Positions 16,353 through 24,321 of a stretch of DNA of 44,580 nt are shown piece after piece; the first letter of the stretch is position 1; each line of letters begins with the position of its first letter. The notes under the pieces are model-generated. The model was not told where the DNA came from, did no database searches, and saw only the letters and a list, made by a program, of their open reading frames with translations. The position numbers and the translations under genes were made by a program. The stretch is taken from NCBI GenBank assembly GCA_903928915.1, contig CAIYSL010000127.1, positions 1 to 44,580 of the forward strand. The letters run 5' to 3'. The DNA comes from an uncultured Syntrophobacterales bacterium (lineage in GTDB: Bacteria; Desulfobacterota; Syntrophia; Syntrophales; UBA5619).

Positions 16353-17360
16353 ATGGTTATCGATCCCCATGCGCACGCCCTGCCCGTCTCATTCATCGAA
16401 GATGTGCGGGCAGGCAAATTCGGCCCCGACCTCTCCATCGAACGGGGAAGCAAATGGGAGCTGCTGACGACCCGCAACCGCGTCTGCGGCCGAGAGCGGG
16501 TGCATCGGAACCCTTTGCCGGCCCGGGTTTATGACCTCGAGCTGCGGTTCCAGGACATGGCTGCCACCGGCGTGGACCGGCAGGTCCTCTCCGTGGTGCC
16601 CCCCTGCATGTACTACGGCGTGGATGCCGGACTCAGCAAGGAGATCGCGGCTTCGCTCAACGAGGGGCTTGCCGGGCTGGCCCGGGCCTATCCGGAGCGG
16701 TTCTCCTGCATGGCGACCGCGGCGCTCCAGGATCCCCGGGCAGCGGCGGAGGAGCTGGACCGCGCTGCGGCCCGGGGGCACTTCGGCGTGCAGATCGGCT
16801 CCCACGTGGCGGGCGTGAACCTGGACGATCCGGCCCTCGACCCCTTCTGGGAGAAGGTAGCTGCGCTCGCTTTTCCCGTGCTGATCCATCCGATCGACGT
16901 CATCGGCCTGGAGGACCGCCTGAAGGACTACTACCTGGCCAACCTCATCGGCAACCCGCTGGACACCTCCATCGCCGTGGCCAGCCTGATCTTCGGCGGG
17001 GTGCTGGACCGGTTTCCTACCCTGACGTTCCTCTTGAGCCACACGGGCGGGTTCACCCCCTGGATCCGCGGGCGCTGGCAGCACGGCTACCGGGAGCGGG
17101 ACGAGCCCAAGAGCAGAGGGGCCAAGCCGCCGGATGCCTACCTGCGGCGATTCTACTACGACACGATCATCCACAACGCCGATTGTCTCGAGTTCGCCTG
17201 GAAGACCCTGGGGGCGGACCGGCTCTTCTTCGGCACCGACTATCCCTTTGACATGGGATACTCGGGGGCTGCGGGGGAGGTCCCCGGGTTCGACCGCCTG
17301 CCGGCGGCGGACCGGGAAATGATCCTCGCCGGCAACGTTCGACAGATCTACCGGCTCTGA
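16353..17360 (+). CDS. ACMSD-type metal-dependent amidohydrolase/decarboxylase
   Basis: A 335-residue amidohydrolase-superfamily enzyme of the aminocarboxymuconate-semialdehyde decarboxylase (Amidohydro_2) group, which includes decarboxylases of resorcylate, isoorotate and related acids as well as lactone hydrolases. The metal ligands are all visible: His6 and His8 in DPHAH, His179 in VLIHPID, His230 in LLSHTGG and Asp296 in FFGTDYP. Length and the TDYP motif fit ACMSD relatives. The start ATG has a weak GAGGTGA upstream. The LytS kinase gene begins 34 bases after the stop, so the enzyme and the two-component system are probably co-transcribed. The substrate is unknown; decarboxylation or ring/lactone opening of an acid imported by a nearby transporter is an inference. 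Confidence 0.88.
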   Translation: MVIDPHAHALPVSFIEDVRAGKFGPDLSIERGSKWELLTTRNRVCGRERVHRNPLPARVYDLELRFQDMAATGVDRQVLSVVPPCMYYGVDAGLSKEIAASLNEGLAGLARAYPERFSCMATAALQDPRAAAEELDRAAARGHFGVQIGSHVAGVNLDDPALDPFWEKVAALAFPVLIHPIDVIGLEDRLKDYYLANLIGNPLDTSIAVASLIFGGVLDRFPTLTFLLSHTGGFTPWIRGRWQHGYRERDEPKSRGAKPPDAYLRRFYYDTIIHNADCLEFAWKTLGADRLFFGTDYPFDMGYSGAAGEVPGFDRLPAADREMILAGNVRQIYRL

Positions 17361-17394
17361 GTCGGCGACCCGGGAGGTTACGGGGCAGCACCCG

Positions 17395-19071
17395 ATGGAA
17401 ATTCTCTTCCGCATGACCCAGGCGATGTCCGTTTTTGTGGTCGTCGCCTACATCTGCTGCAAGTCGCCGCTGCTTCGCTCCCTCACCGCCGATGCGGTCC
17501 GGGCGCGCGATCGGGTGTATCTGTACCTGGTCTTCTCGGCGCTGTCGATCCTGGGCACCTACCTGGGCGTCCCGGTCCACGACGCCATCGCCAACACGCG
17601 GGCCATCGGCCCGGTGCTGGCCGGGATCATCGGCGGGCCGCTTATCGGAACCGCGGTGGGGTTCACCGGCGGGCTGCACCGGTATTTCCTGGGGGGGTTC
17701 ACCGCTTTTTCCTGCGGTCTTTCGACGACGGTCGAAGGGGCCATCGGCGGGATGGTGCATCTGTATCTGTACCGGAGAAACCGTTCGGAGCGGATCTTCG
17801 CTCCGGAGGTGGCCTTCATCACCGCCTTCTGCGCGGAGATCGTCCAGATGGGCATCATTCTCCTCGTGTCGCGGCCGTTTGCCAATGCGGTGACGCTGGT
17901 GGAAGTGATCGCCCTCCCGATGATCCTTTCGAACGCCGCCGGTGCGGCCCTGTTCATGAGCATCATCCGCGATCAGAAGAACACGGTCGACCGGATCGGC
18001 GCGGTCTCCTCCGCGAAGGCGTTCAAGATCGCGGAGCGGACGCTGAACATCCTCGTGCGGGGGATCACCGCCGAATCGGCCGTGGCGCTGGCGAAGATCA
18101 TCCATACGGAGACCGGCGTCGGTTCGGTCGCCATCACCGACAAGGAGAAGATCCTCGCCTTCCTCGGCCAGGGCGCGGACCACCATATCCCCGGCAACCC
18201 CATCGCGTCGTCCTTTACCAAGGAGGCCATCGCCGAAAACAAGGTCATCTTCGCCGCCGACGGGAAGGAGCGGTATGTCTGCCCGCTCGCGGCCGACTGT
18301 CCGATGACCTCGGTCCTGGTCGTTCCGCTCCACATCGACAACGACGTGATCGGCACGATCCAGCTGTTCGAGCCCAGGAACAAACGCTTCCTCAACATGA
18401 ACAAGACGCTCGGCGAGGGGATCGCGCGCCTGCTGTCGAACCAGCTGCTCCTCGCCCGCTACGAGATGCAGAAGAACCTCCTGGTGCAGTCCGAGCTGAA
18501 ACTCCTCCAGGCCCAGGTCAACCCCCACTTCCTGTTCAACTCCCTGAACACGATTATCGCCATCCTCCGCATCGACGCTGCACGGTGCAAAGACCTGCTC
18601 ATCCATCTGTCCAACTTTTTCCGGAAGAACCTCAAGCGCGCCGGCGACCTGTCGACGCTCGCCGAGGAGCTCGACCAGGTGAATTCATACCTGCAGATCG
18701 AGAAGGCGCGGTTCGACGACCGGCTGGCGATCGACGTGGACATCGATCCTTCGCTGCTCAAGGTGATCCTTCCCACCTTCACCCTCCAGCCGCTCGTGGA
18801 AAACGCCTTCAAGCACGGGATCTCCCAGACGATGGGGCAGGCGGTGGCGCGGATCAAGGCCTTTCGGGCAGACGGCTGGGCCTTCGTGGAGATCGAGGAT
18901 AACGCCGGCATCTTCCACGAAAAGGAGACCGACGACGGCCACGGGATCAAGATCGTCGACCGGCGGCTCAAGGGACTCTTCGGCAGCGATTCCGGGATTT
19001 CGATTGCCTGCGTGCCGCACGAGCTGACCCGGGTCACCGTAAAGATCCCCCTGGAGGCCCAAGCGGCATGA
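17395..19071 (+). CDS. LytS-type sensor histidine kinase (5TMR-LYT, GAF, HisKA_7TM-type HATPase)
   Basis: A 558-residue membrane kinase. Residues 5-195 form the LytS five/six-helix receptor domain, recognised by DAIANTRAIGPVLAGIIGGP and GFTGGLHRYFLGGFTAFSCGLS. A GAF domain spans about 205-350 with an ERYVCPLAADCPMTS centre. The phospho-acceptor His378 lies in LQAQVNPHFLFNSLNT. The ATP-binding N-box is LQPLVENAFKHG (about 464-475) and the G-box is DDGHGIKIVDRRL. Relatives (BtsS, YpdA) sense pyruvate, and LytS senses membrane state; the receptor here probably reads a small carboxylate or the proton-motive force. The ATG at 17395 lacks a strong ribosome site, although GGGAGG occurs further upstream. 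The response regulator overlaps by ATGA, and a TRAP transporter operon follows. Confidence 0.95.
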   Translation: MEILFRMTQAMSVFVVVAYICCKSPLLRSLTADAVRARDRVYLYLVFSALSILGTYLGVPVHDAIANTRAIGPVLAGIIGGPLIGTAVGFTGGLHRYFLGGFTAFSCGLSTTVEGAIGGMVHLYLYRRNRSERIFAPEVAFITAFCAEIVQMGIILLVSRPFANAVTLVEVIALPMILSNAAGAALFMSIIRDQKNTVDRIGAVSSAKAFKIAERTLNILVRGITAESAVALAKIIHTETGVGSVAITDKEKILAFLGQGADHHIPGNPIASSFTKEAIAENKVIFAADGKERYVCPLAADCPMTSVLVVPLHIDNDVIGTIQLFEPRNKRFLNMNKTLGEGIARLLSNQLLLARYEMQKNLLVQSELKLLQAQVNPHFLFNSLNTIIAILRIDAARCKDLLIHLSNFFRKNLKRAGDLSTLAEELDQVNSYLQIEKARFDDRLAIDVDIDPSLLKVILPTFTLQPLVENAFKHGISQTMGQAVARIKAFRADGWAFVEIEDNAGIFHEKETDDGHGIKIVDRRLKGLFGSDSGISIACVPHELTRVTVKIPLEAQAA

Positions 19072-19778
19072 TGCGCGCCCTGATCGTCGACGACGAGGTG
19101 TACGCCCGCCAGGAGATGGAGACGATGCTGGCGGAAACCGGAGAATTCATCGTCGCCGGGAAATGTGCCAACGCCCTGGAAGCGATGCAGGCCATCAGGA
19201 AGGAACGGCCGGACGTCCTGTTCCTCGACGTCCAGATGCCGGTGATCAACGGGTTCGAACTCTTGGGCATGATCGATACGGAGGCCATGCCGCAGGTCGT
19301 GTTCGTCACCGCCTATGACGAGTACGCCCTCAAGGCCTTCGAAGAGAACGCCCTCGACTACCTGCTCAAGCCGGTGGAAAAAGGAAGGCTCGCCAAGACC
19401 GTGGAGAAGCTGAAGCGGCGGTTCGCCGAGGGCAAGCGGCCGGTGTTCGCGGGCCCGGCGATCCAGAAGATCCCCTGTCTCCAGTCCGGCAAGATCAAAC
19501 TCATCTCTCCCGCCGAGGTCGAGTACGTAAGATCCTCGGAGACGGGGGTGCACGTGGTCTGTCCGGCCGGCGAGTTTTTCACCGAACTCACCCTCCAGAT
19601 CCTGGAGACGAGGACGGGCCTGCTGCGGTGCCATAAGCAGTACCTGATCAACATCGATCTGGTGGATGAGATCATCCTCCGGGAAAACATGCTCGCCGAC
19701 ATCAAGACGAAGTCGGGCCACCTTGTCCCGGTGAGCCGGAGATACCTCCGGGTTCTCCGGGGAAGACTGAACTTTTGA
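19068..19778 (+). CDS. LytTR-family response regulator
   Basis: A 236-residue response regulator. The receiver domain (1-120) has the acidic pair Asp8/Asp9, the phosphorylation site Asp54 in LFLDVQMPV, and the conserved Lys in YLLKPVEKGR near 102. The C-terminal LytTR domain (about 135-236) has EVEYVRSSETGVHVV and LLRCHKQYLINIDLVDEI, the fingerprint of this DNA-binding fold. It overlaps the kinase gene by ATGA, showing a cognate pair. LytTR proteins bind imperfect direct repeats about two helical turns apart. The region immediately downstream, before the TRAP operon, contains CGTAGCACCGA twice with 20-bp periodicity, which makes that operon the best candidate target. Confidence 0.95.
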   Translation: MMRALIVDDEVYARQEMETMLAETGEFIVAGKCANALEAMQAIRKERPDVLFLDVQMPVINGFELLGMIDTEAMPQVVFVTAYDEYALKAFEENALDYLLKPVEKGRLAKTVEKLKRRFAEGKRPVFAGPAIQKIPCLQSGKIKLISPAEVEYVRSSETGVHVVCPAGEFFTELTLQILETRTGLLRCHKQYLINIDLVDEIILRENMLADIKTKSGHLVPVSRRYLRVLRGRLNF

Positions 19779-19873
19779 TTGCCGGTCGGCGGGGCGTATC
19801 GACCGCTCAGGCCATGCCGCGACCGGTCGGCTGATTCCGTGCGCCGCCCTCCCCCGGGAAGGGATATTTTCGC

Positions 19874-19903
19874 TTGACAAAGCTCGATTCCGGATATTAG
19901 TAT
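19874..19903 (+). promoter_or_regulatory. Candidate sigma70 promoter upstream of the TRAP operon
   Basis: A perfect TTGACA (19874-19879) is followed after 18 bases by TAGTAT (19898-19903). If used, it gives an mRNA leader of about 310 bases that includes the direct repeats, so it would suit a regulator acting downstream or an additional, closer promoter. Confidence 0.5.
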
Positions 19904-20074
19904 CAACCACCTATCAGGAAGATGTCCCGATTTAAGTGATTAATATAATTTAACAATCTTCCCCTCCTGCTCTTCGCCGGCGGGATGATTGAGGCGAGAT
20001 ATTAACCACGGTTCAGAAACGCTCGACAGGGAAGCGGCGCCCCTGTCCCCTGTCTCAATGCACTCTGGCTCAAA

Positions 20075-20145
20075 CGTAGCACCGATGAGGTTTCCGTAGC
20101 ACCGAGGGGTTCTTCCAACCGATGAAACGAAACCGTAGGGTTTCG
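20075..20145 (+). promoter_or_regulatory. Tandem direct repeats, putative LytTR operator
   Basis: CGTAGCACCGA occurs at 20075-20085 and 20095-20105, exactly 20 bp apart and on the same helical face. ACCGATGA recurs at 20119-20126. A palindrome CGAAACC-GTAG-GGTTTCG follows (20128-20145). Paired direct repeats two helical turns apart are the known binding mode of LytTR regulators, and a LytTR gene ends 297 bases upstream. The assignment is inference from spacing and context, not from a known consensus. Confidence 0.55.
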
Positions 20146-20218
20146 GAGACGGTCGTGTGGGTTGTCGGACGAATGCAGGCAGTCATCGTTTTTACCAACT
20201 GACAGGAGGAGGGAAATT

Positions 20219-21397
20219 ATGACGAAAAAAGAACTGGAGACGAACAAGGGTGTGTCGCGCCGCAACTTTCTTACCGCCGCCGCGGTGACCGCCGGGGCTG
20301 CAACGCTGGGATTCCCGTCGGTCCTCAAGGCGCAGGGGCCCGTCAGCATGCGGTGGCAGAGCACCTGGCCGACCAAGGACATCTTCCATGAGTACGCCCT
20401 CGACTTCGCCAAGAAGGTCAACGACATGACCGGCGGCGATCTCAAGATCGAAGTGCTGCCGGCGGGCGCGGTGGTGCCGGCCTTCGACCTCCTGAATGCC
20501 GTTTCCAAGGGGACGCTCGACGGCGGCCACGGCGTGTTCGTGTACCATTATGGCAAGAACAACGCCCTGTCCTTGTGGGGGTCGAGCCCCGCCTACGGGA
20601 TGGACGCCGACATGCTGCTGTCCTGGCACAAGTACGGCGGCGGCAAGGAGCTGTTCCAGAAGGTCTACGATGCGATCGGCGTCAGCGTCAAGTCTTACGC
20701 CTACGGCCCGATGTGGACCCAGCCGCTGGGCTGGTTCAAGAAGCCCATCACCAAGGCCGATGACTTCAAGGGCCTGAAGTTCCGCACCGTGGGGATCTCG
20801 ATCGACCTGTTCAAGGGGATGGGCGCGGCGGTCAACGCGCTGCCCGGCGGCGAGATCGTCCCGGCCATGGACCGCGGCCTGCTGGATGGGGCCGAGTTCA
20901 ACAACGCCTCCTCCGACCGCCTCCTGGGTTTCGCGGACGTGTCGAAGGTGTGCATGCTCCAGAGCTACCACCAGAGCGCGGAAAGCTTCGAGATCCTGTT
21001 CAACAAGGCAAAATTCGACGCCCTGCCGGCCAAGATGAAGGCGATCATCGACAACGCCGTGGAGGCCGCGTCGGCGGACGTGACTTGGAAATCGATCGAC
21101 CGCTACTCGAAGGACTACGTCGAACTGCAGACCAAGGACAAGGTGCGGTTCTACAAGACGCCGGATGCGATCCTCCAGAAGCAGCTCGAAATCTTCGATA
21201 CCGTCGAGAAGGACTATTCGGCCAAGAACCCGCTGTTCAAGGAGATCGCCGAATCGCAGCGGAAATTCGCCGAGCGGACGGTGAAATGGAAGCGGGACTA
21301 CGTGGTCAGCCCGACGTTGGCCTATAACCACTACTTCGGCAGGAAGGCCGCTGCCGCGAAGGCAGCCCCTGCCAAGGCGGAGCCGAAGAAGAAGTAG
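20219..21397 (+). CDS. TRAP transporter DctP-family solute-binding protein with Tat signal
   Basis: A 392-residue periplasmic receptor of a tripartite ATP-independent transporter. The N-terminus has a twin-arginine signal, SRRNFL at residues 13-18, then AAAVTAGAATLGF, so it is exported folded. The mature part begins near SMRWQSTWPTKDIFHEYALDFAKKV. It contains the ligand-binding region FKGLKFRTVGI with the conserved Arg that salt-bridges the substrate carboxylate, and overall resembles TakP/lactate-type receptors for 2-oxo or 2-hydroxy acids. The C-terminus is an Ala/Lys-rich tail. The ATG at 20219 follows AGGAGGAGGG; upstream in-frame codons lie in the leader. dctQ follows after a terminator-like hairpin. 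Family is certain; ligand class is moderately supported. Confidence 0.95.
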   Translation: MTKKELETNKGVSRRNFLTAAAVTAGAATLGFPSVLKAQGPVSMRWQSTWPTKDIFHEYALDFAKKVNDMTGGDLKIEVLPAGAVVPAFDLLNAVSKGTLDGGHGVFVYHYGKNNALSLWGSSPAYGMDADMLLSWHKYGGGKELFQKVYDAIGVSVKSYAYGPMWTQPLGWFKKPITKADDFKGLKFRTVGISIDLFKGMGAAVNALPGGEIVPAMDRGLLDGAEFNNASSDRLLGFADVSKVCMLQSYHQSAESFEILFNKAKFDALPAKMKAIIDNAVEAASADVTWKSIDRYSKDYVELQTKDKVRFYKTPDAILQKQLEIFDTVEKDYSAKNPLFKEIAESQRKFAERTVKWKRDYVVSPTLAYNHYFGRKAAAAKAAPAKAEPKKK

Positions 21398-21417
21398 CGC
21401 CGTTGAACGCATCAGCG

Positions 21418-21454
21418 ATCGGCCATCCGGACTCGGGTCCGGATGGCCGATTTT
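21418..21454 (+). terminator. Intra-operon hairpin between binding protein and dctQ
   Basis: A 15-bp stem (21418-21432 with 21437-21451, loop TCGG) followed by TTTT. It resembles an intrinsic terminator but sits inside the operon, 20 bases after the binding-protein stop and before the dctQ ATG at 21470. Partial termination or 3' protection here would yield more binding protein than membrane subunits, as is common for such transporters. Confidence 0.75.
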
Positions 21455-21469
21455 GGGATAGGATTGCAT

Positions 21470-22096
21470 ATGAATAAATTTCTGTTCACCGTCGACAGGT
21501 TCAGCACCTTCGTGGGCACGGCCTTTTCCTGGCTCATCGTCTCGCTCACCTTCCTGATCACCTACGAGGTGTTCGCGCGGTACTCGCTCGACGCACCGCA
21601 CGACTGGGCCTTCGACCTGATGCTCCAGATGTACGGGATACTGTTCATGATGGCGGGCGCCTATACGCTGTCGAAGAACAACATGGTCCGCGGCGACGTC
21701 CTGTACGGCTTCTTCCCGCAGCGGGTGCAGGCCGGCCTCGACCTGACGCTCTACATCCTCTTCTTCCTCCCCGGCGTGACCGCCCTCTGCTGGGCCGGAT
21801 ACACCTATGCCCGGGAAGCCTGGGCGATCTGGGAGCACTCGGGCATCACCGCCGAAGGCCCGCCGATCTACCATTTCAAGACCATCATCCCCATCGCCGG
21901 AGCGTGCATCCTCGTGCAGGGGATCGTCGAGATGATCCGCTGCGTCATTTGCCTCAAGCAGGGAAAGTGGCCCTCGCGCATCCAGGACGTCGAGGAGGTC
22001 GACGTCGAGAAACTGAAGGCGACCGTGCAAGTCACCGATGAGGATATCGCGAAGCTCGATCAGTATGTGACGCACGCAAAAGGGGGCGACAAATGA
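21470..22096 (+). CDS. dctQ: TRAP transporter small permease DctQ
   Basis: The 208-residue four-helix small membrane subunit. Helices appear at about 12-35 (TFVGTAFSWLIVSLTFLITYEVFAR), 48-68, 90-112 and 135-160. The motif EVFARYSLDAPHDWAFDL after helix 1 is typical of DctQ. The ATG at 21470 was chosen because the alternative in-frame ATG (21443) lies inside the hairpin. The ribosome site (AGGA) is modest, which fits lower expression than the receptor. The C-terminal 50 residues are charged and cytoplasmic, slightly longer than usual. It overlaps dctM by four bases (ATGA). Confidence 0.93.
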   Translation: MNKFLFTVDRFSTFVGTAFSWLIVSLTFLITYEVFARYSLDAPHDWAFDLMLQMYGILFMMAGAYTLSKNNMVRGDVLYGFFPQRVQAGLDLTLYILFFLPGVTALCWAGYTYAREAWAIWEHSGITAEGPPIYHFKTIIPIAGACILVQGIVEMIRCVICLKQGKWPSRIQDVEEVDVEKLKATVQVTDEDIAKLDQYVTHAKGGDK

Positions 22097-24033
22097 AGAA
22101 AGAAGCCTGGTTTGGATTAACGATTATGGCACTGGTGGTGACCGGTGTCTTTGTGATGATGCCCCCGTTTAGCCAGTGGACGAACGGCCATCTGGGCCTT
22201 TTGATGCTGGCGATGATCGTCATCGCGATCATGCTCGGCTTTCCCACCGCCTTCACCCTGATGGGCATGGGTTCGATGTTCGCCTTTTTCTGTTATTACG
22301 GCCAGGACCCGAGTTCGGCGGTGAACCAGACCCTATACCTCGTGGCGCAGCGGGCCTTTGCCGTCATGAACAACGACGTTCTGATCTCGATCCCGCTGTT
22401 CGTCTTCATGGGGTACCTCGTCGAGCGGGCCAACCTGATCGGCATGCTCTTCAAGAGCCTCCACCTGGCCACCACCCGGATCCCCGGGTCGCTCGCCGTC
22501 GCCACGGTCATCACCTGCGCGATCTTCGCAACCGCCACCGGGATCATCGGCGCCTGCGTCACCTTGATGGGACTGCTCGCCTTTCCGGCGATGCTCAAGG
22601 CCGGATACAGCATCCGCCTCTCGGCGGGTGTCGTGACCGCGGGGGGAACCCTCGGCATCCTGATCCCGCCTTCGGTCCTGCTGATCCTCTACGGCGCCAC
22701 CGCCGGCGTTTCGGTCGTCCAGCTCTACGCCGGGGCCTTTTTGCCCGGGTTCATGCTGACGGGCCTGTATCTGGGCTACATCATCCTCTCCGCGAAGCTG
22801 AAACCCAGCATCGCCCCGCCCCTCTCCGCGGAAGAGCAGCGGGTCGAGCTGCCCAGGTTCGCCGAGGCGATCTCGCAGAAGACCGACAACGTCATGGTCG
22901 GGTTGATCGGGGCGCTCAAGGGGAAGCGGAACGCCGACGTGCCGATGAAGACGCTGCTCAACCATCTGATCATCGCCCTTCTCCCGGCGCTCGCGGCCGC
23001 GTCCATTGTGTTGGTGATCTGGCTCTGGACGACGGCGCCGACCCTGATCGACACGGCGGGTGTCCAGGAGATGGGTTTTGCGGCGGAGGAGTCCGGCGCC
23101 CAGGCCCCGGCCGAGGTCGGTGGGCTTGCCGAACCGGAGGGAGCCGGAGGCTTGGCGGAGCCCCCGGCCGAACCGACGCCGGAGGCGCAGGCTGCCCCCG
23201 CTGAACCGGCGCAGCCGCAGCCTCCTGCCGCGCAGGCCGCGCCCGCGCCCGCGGCTGCACCCGGCCGCAATCCCGCCCCCCTGGCCTTCTGGATCACCTT
23301 CGGCATCGTCGCGGTCGGGACGGTCGTCTTCTATGTGATCTTCACCTTTGCCCGTCTCGAGATCTTCAAGATGCTCCTCGGGTCCTTCTTCCCGCTGGCC
23401 CTGATCATCCTCGGGGTCTTGGGGACGATCGTCGTGGGGCTGGCAACGCCGACCGAGGCGGCGGCCATGGGGTCCTTCGGGGGGTTTGTCCTGGCGGCGG
23501 CGTACAAACGGCTCAATTTCACCGTCGTCAAGGAGTCGGTGTTCCTCACCGCAAAGACCTCGGCCATGGTCTGCTGGCTCTTCATCGGCTCGAGCATCTT
23601 CGCGGCGGCCTTCGCCCTCCTCGGCGGCCAGGAGATCATCAACGACTGGGTGAAGTCGATGAACATGACGCCGACCCAGTTCATGCTCCTGGCGCAGGTG
23701 ATCATCTTTCTCTTGGGTTGGCCCCTGGAGTGGACCGAGATCATCGTCATCTTCATGCCGATCTTCATCCCGCTTTTGGGACACTTCAACATCGACCCCC
23801 TCTTCTTCGGGCTCTTGGTGGCCCTGAACCTCCAGACGGCGTTCCTCTCGCCGCCGGTGGCCATGGCCGCCTTCTACCTGAAGGGGGTGGCGCCGCCCCA
23901 CGTGACGCTGAACCAGATCTTCGTCGGGATGCTGCCCTTCATGGTAATCCAGTGTTTGGCGATCTTTCTGCTGTACATGTTTCCGCAGATCGGTCTGTGG
24001 GTGCCGTCGTTGGTCTATAGCAGCGGCGGATGA
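22093..24033 (+). CDS. dctM: TRAP transporter large permease DctM with long central insertion
   Basis: The ion-coupled transport channel of the TRAP system. Conserved DctM segments are at both ends: AIMLGFPTAFTLMGMGSMF, NDVLISIPLFVFMGYLVERA, ATGIIGACVTLMG and GTLGILIPPSVLLILYGA in the N-half, and GLATPTEAAAMGSFGGFVLAA plus LGWPLEWTEIIVIFMPIF in the C-half. At 646 residues it is about 200 longer than a classical DctM (about 430). The extra material (roughly 245-425) contains a charged stretch, a membrane helix (about 291-312), an Ala/Pro/Glu-rich low-complexity linker (about 330-395) and a second helix (about 397-420). The frame is uninterrupted, so it is not a frameshift artefact. It is the third TRAP gene; two small membrane protein genes follow. 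Confidence 0.95.
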   Translation: MKKEAWFGLTIMALVVTGVFVMMPPFSQWTNGHLGLLMLAMIVIAIMLGFPTAFTLMGMGSMFAFFCYYGQDPSSAVNQTLYLVAQRAFAVMNNDVLISIPLFVFMGYLVERANLIGMLFKSLHLATTRIPGSLAVATVITCAIFATATGIIGACVTLMGLLAFPAMLKAGYSIRLSAGVVTAGGTLGILIPPSVLLILYGATAGVSVVQLYAGAFLPGFMLTGLYLGYIILSAKLKPSIAPPLSAEEQRVELPRFAEAISQKTDNVMVGLIGALKGKRNADVPMKTLLNHLIIALLPALAAASIVLVIWLWTTAPTLIDTAGVQEMGFAAEESGAQAPAEVGGLAEPEGAGGLAEPPAEPTPEAQAAPAEPAQPQPPAAQAAPAPAAAPGRNPAPLAFWITFGIVAVGTVVFYVIFTFARLEIFKMLLGSFFPLALIILGVLGTIVVGLATPTEAAAMGSFGGFVLAAAYKRLNFTVVKESVFLTAKTSAMVCWLFIGSSIFAAAFALLGGQEIINDWVKSMNMTPTQFMLLAQVIIFLLGWPLEWTEIIVIFMPIFIPLLGHFNIDPLFFGLLVALNLQTAFLSPPVAMAAFYLKGVAPPHVTLNQIFVGMLPFMVIQCLAIFLLYMFPQIGLWVPSLVYSSGG

Positions 24034-24114
24034 CGGAGTCTTCCGCGTCCGCGCCCCGGGATTTCGGAGCGGGGATGTACCGAATTACGATAACCTCAAT
24101 CGGGGGGAAGAAGG

Positions 24115-24309
24115 ATGCGACATTTCCTGTTAGTGAGCGGCACCGTTATCGGTAATTTCCTTTTGTGGGCGTTATTCACCAAGCTCCCCGTGCATGTGAT
24201 GATCATCTTTTGTCTCGTGTGCGCGTCGGGCTGTCTGATGCTGTGGGCCATTGTGCATTTCGGGAAGACAAACGACGACCACTCGTCAACTTCACGTAAG
24301 TCGCGGTAA
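24115..24309 (+). CDS. Small membrane protein, unknown function
   Basis: A 64-residue protein with two hydrophobic helices (about 3-20 and 27-48) and a charged Ser/Lys/Arg-rich C-terminal tail. GGGGGGAAGAAGG immediately precedes the ATG, a strong translation signal that makes a real gene likely despite the length. It begins 81 bases after dctM on the same strand, and a second small membrane protein gene begins 12 bases after it, so the pair seems to be an extension of the TRAP operon. I recognise no family. A role as an accessory subunit or an unrelated stress peptide is equally open. Confidence 0.65.
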   Translation: MRHFLLVSGTVIGNFLLWALFTKLPVHVMIIFCLVCASGCLMLWAIVHFGKTNDDHSSTSRKSR

Positions 24310-24321
24310 CGGGGGGCAAGT

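Larger units (their letters stand above)
19779..20218 (+). promoter_or_regulatory. 440-base leader/control region of the TRAP operon
   Basis: No gene is supported here. The region contains a sigma70-like box pair (19874-19903), an AT-rich island at 19930-19960 (unusual against the GC-rich neighbours), two exact direct repeats of CGTAGCACCGA (20075 and 20095), a further ACCGATGA (20119), a 7-bp palindrome (20128-20145) and a strong ribosome site (AGGAGGAGGG at 20204-20213). It separates the LytSR genes from the TRAP binding-protein gene on the same strand. Confidence 0.7.

Noticed and set aside
16028-16477. N-terminal extension of the D-2-hydroxyacid dehydrogenase frame
   Set aside because: It runs through the divergent promoter region and into the amidohydrolase gene; family length and the GAGGAA site support the start at 16027.
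20041-20160. CRISPR-like array from the repeated CGTAGCACCGA
   Set aside because: Only two exact copies of 11 bases at 20-bp spacing, too short for CRISPR; operator-like repeats explain it better.
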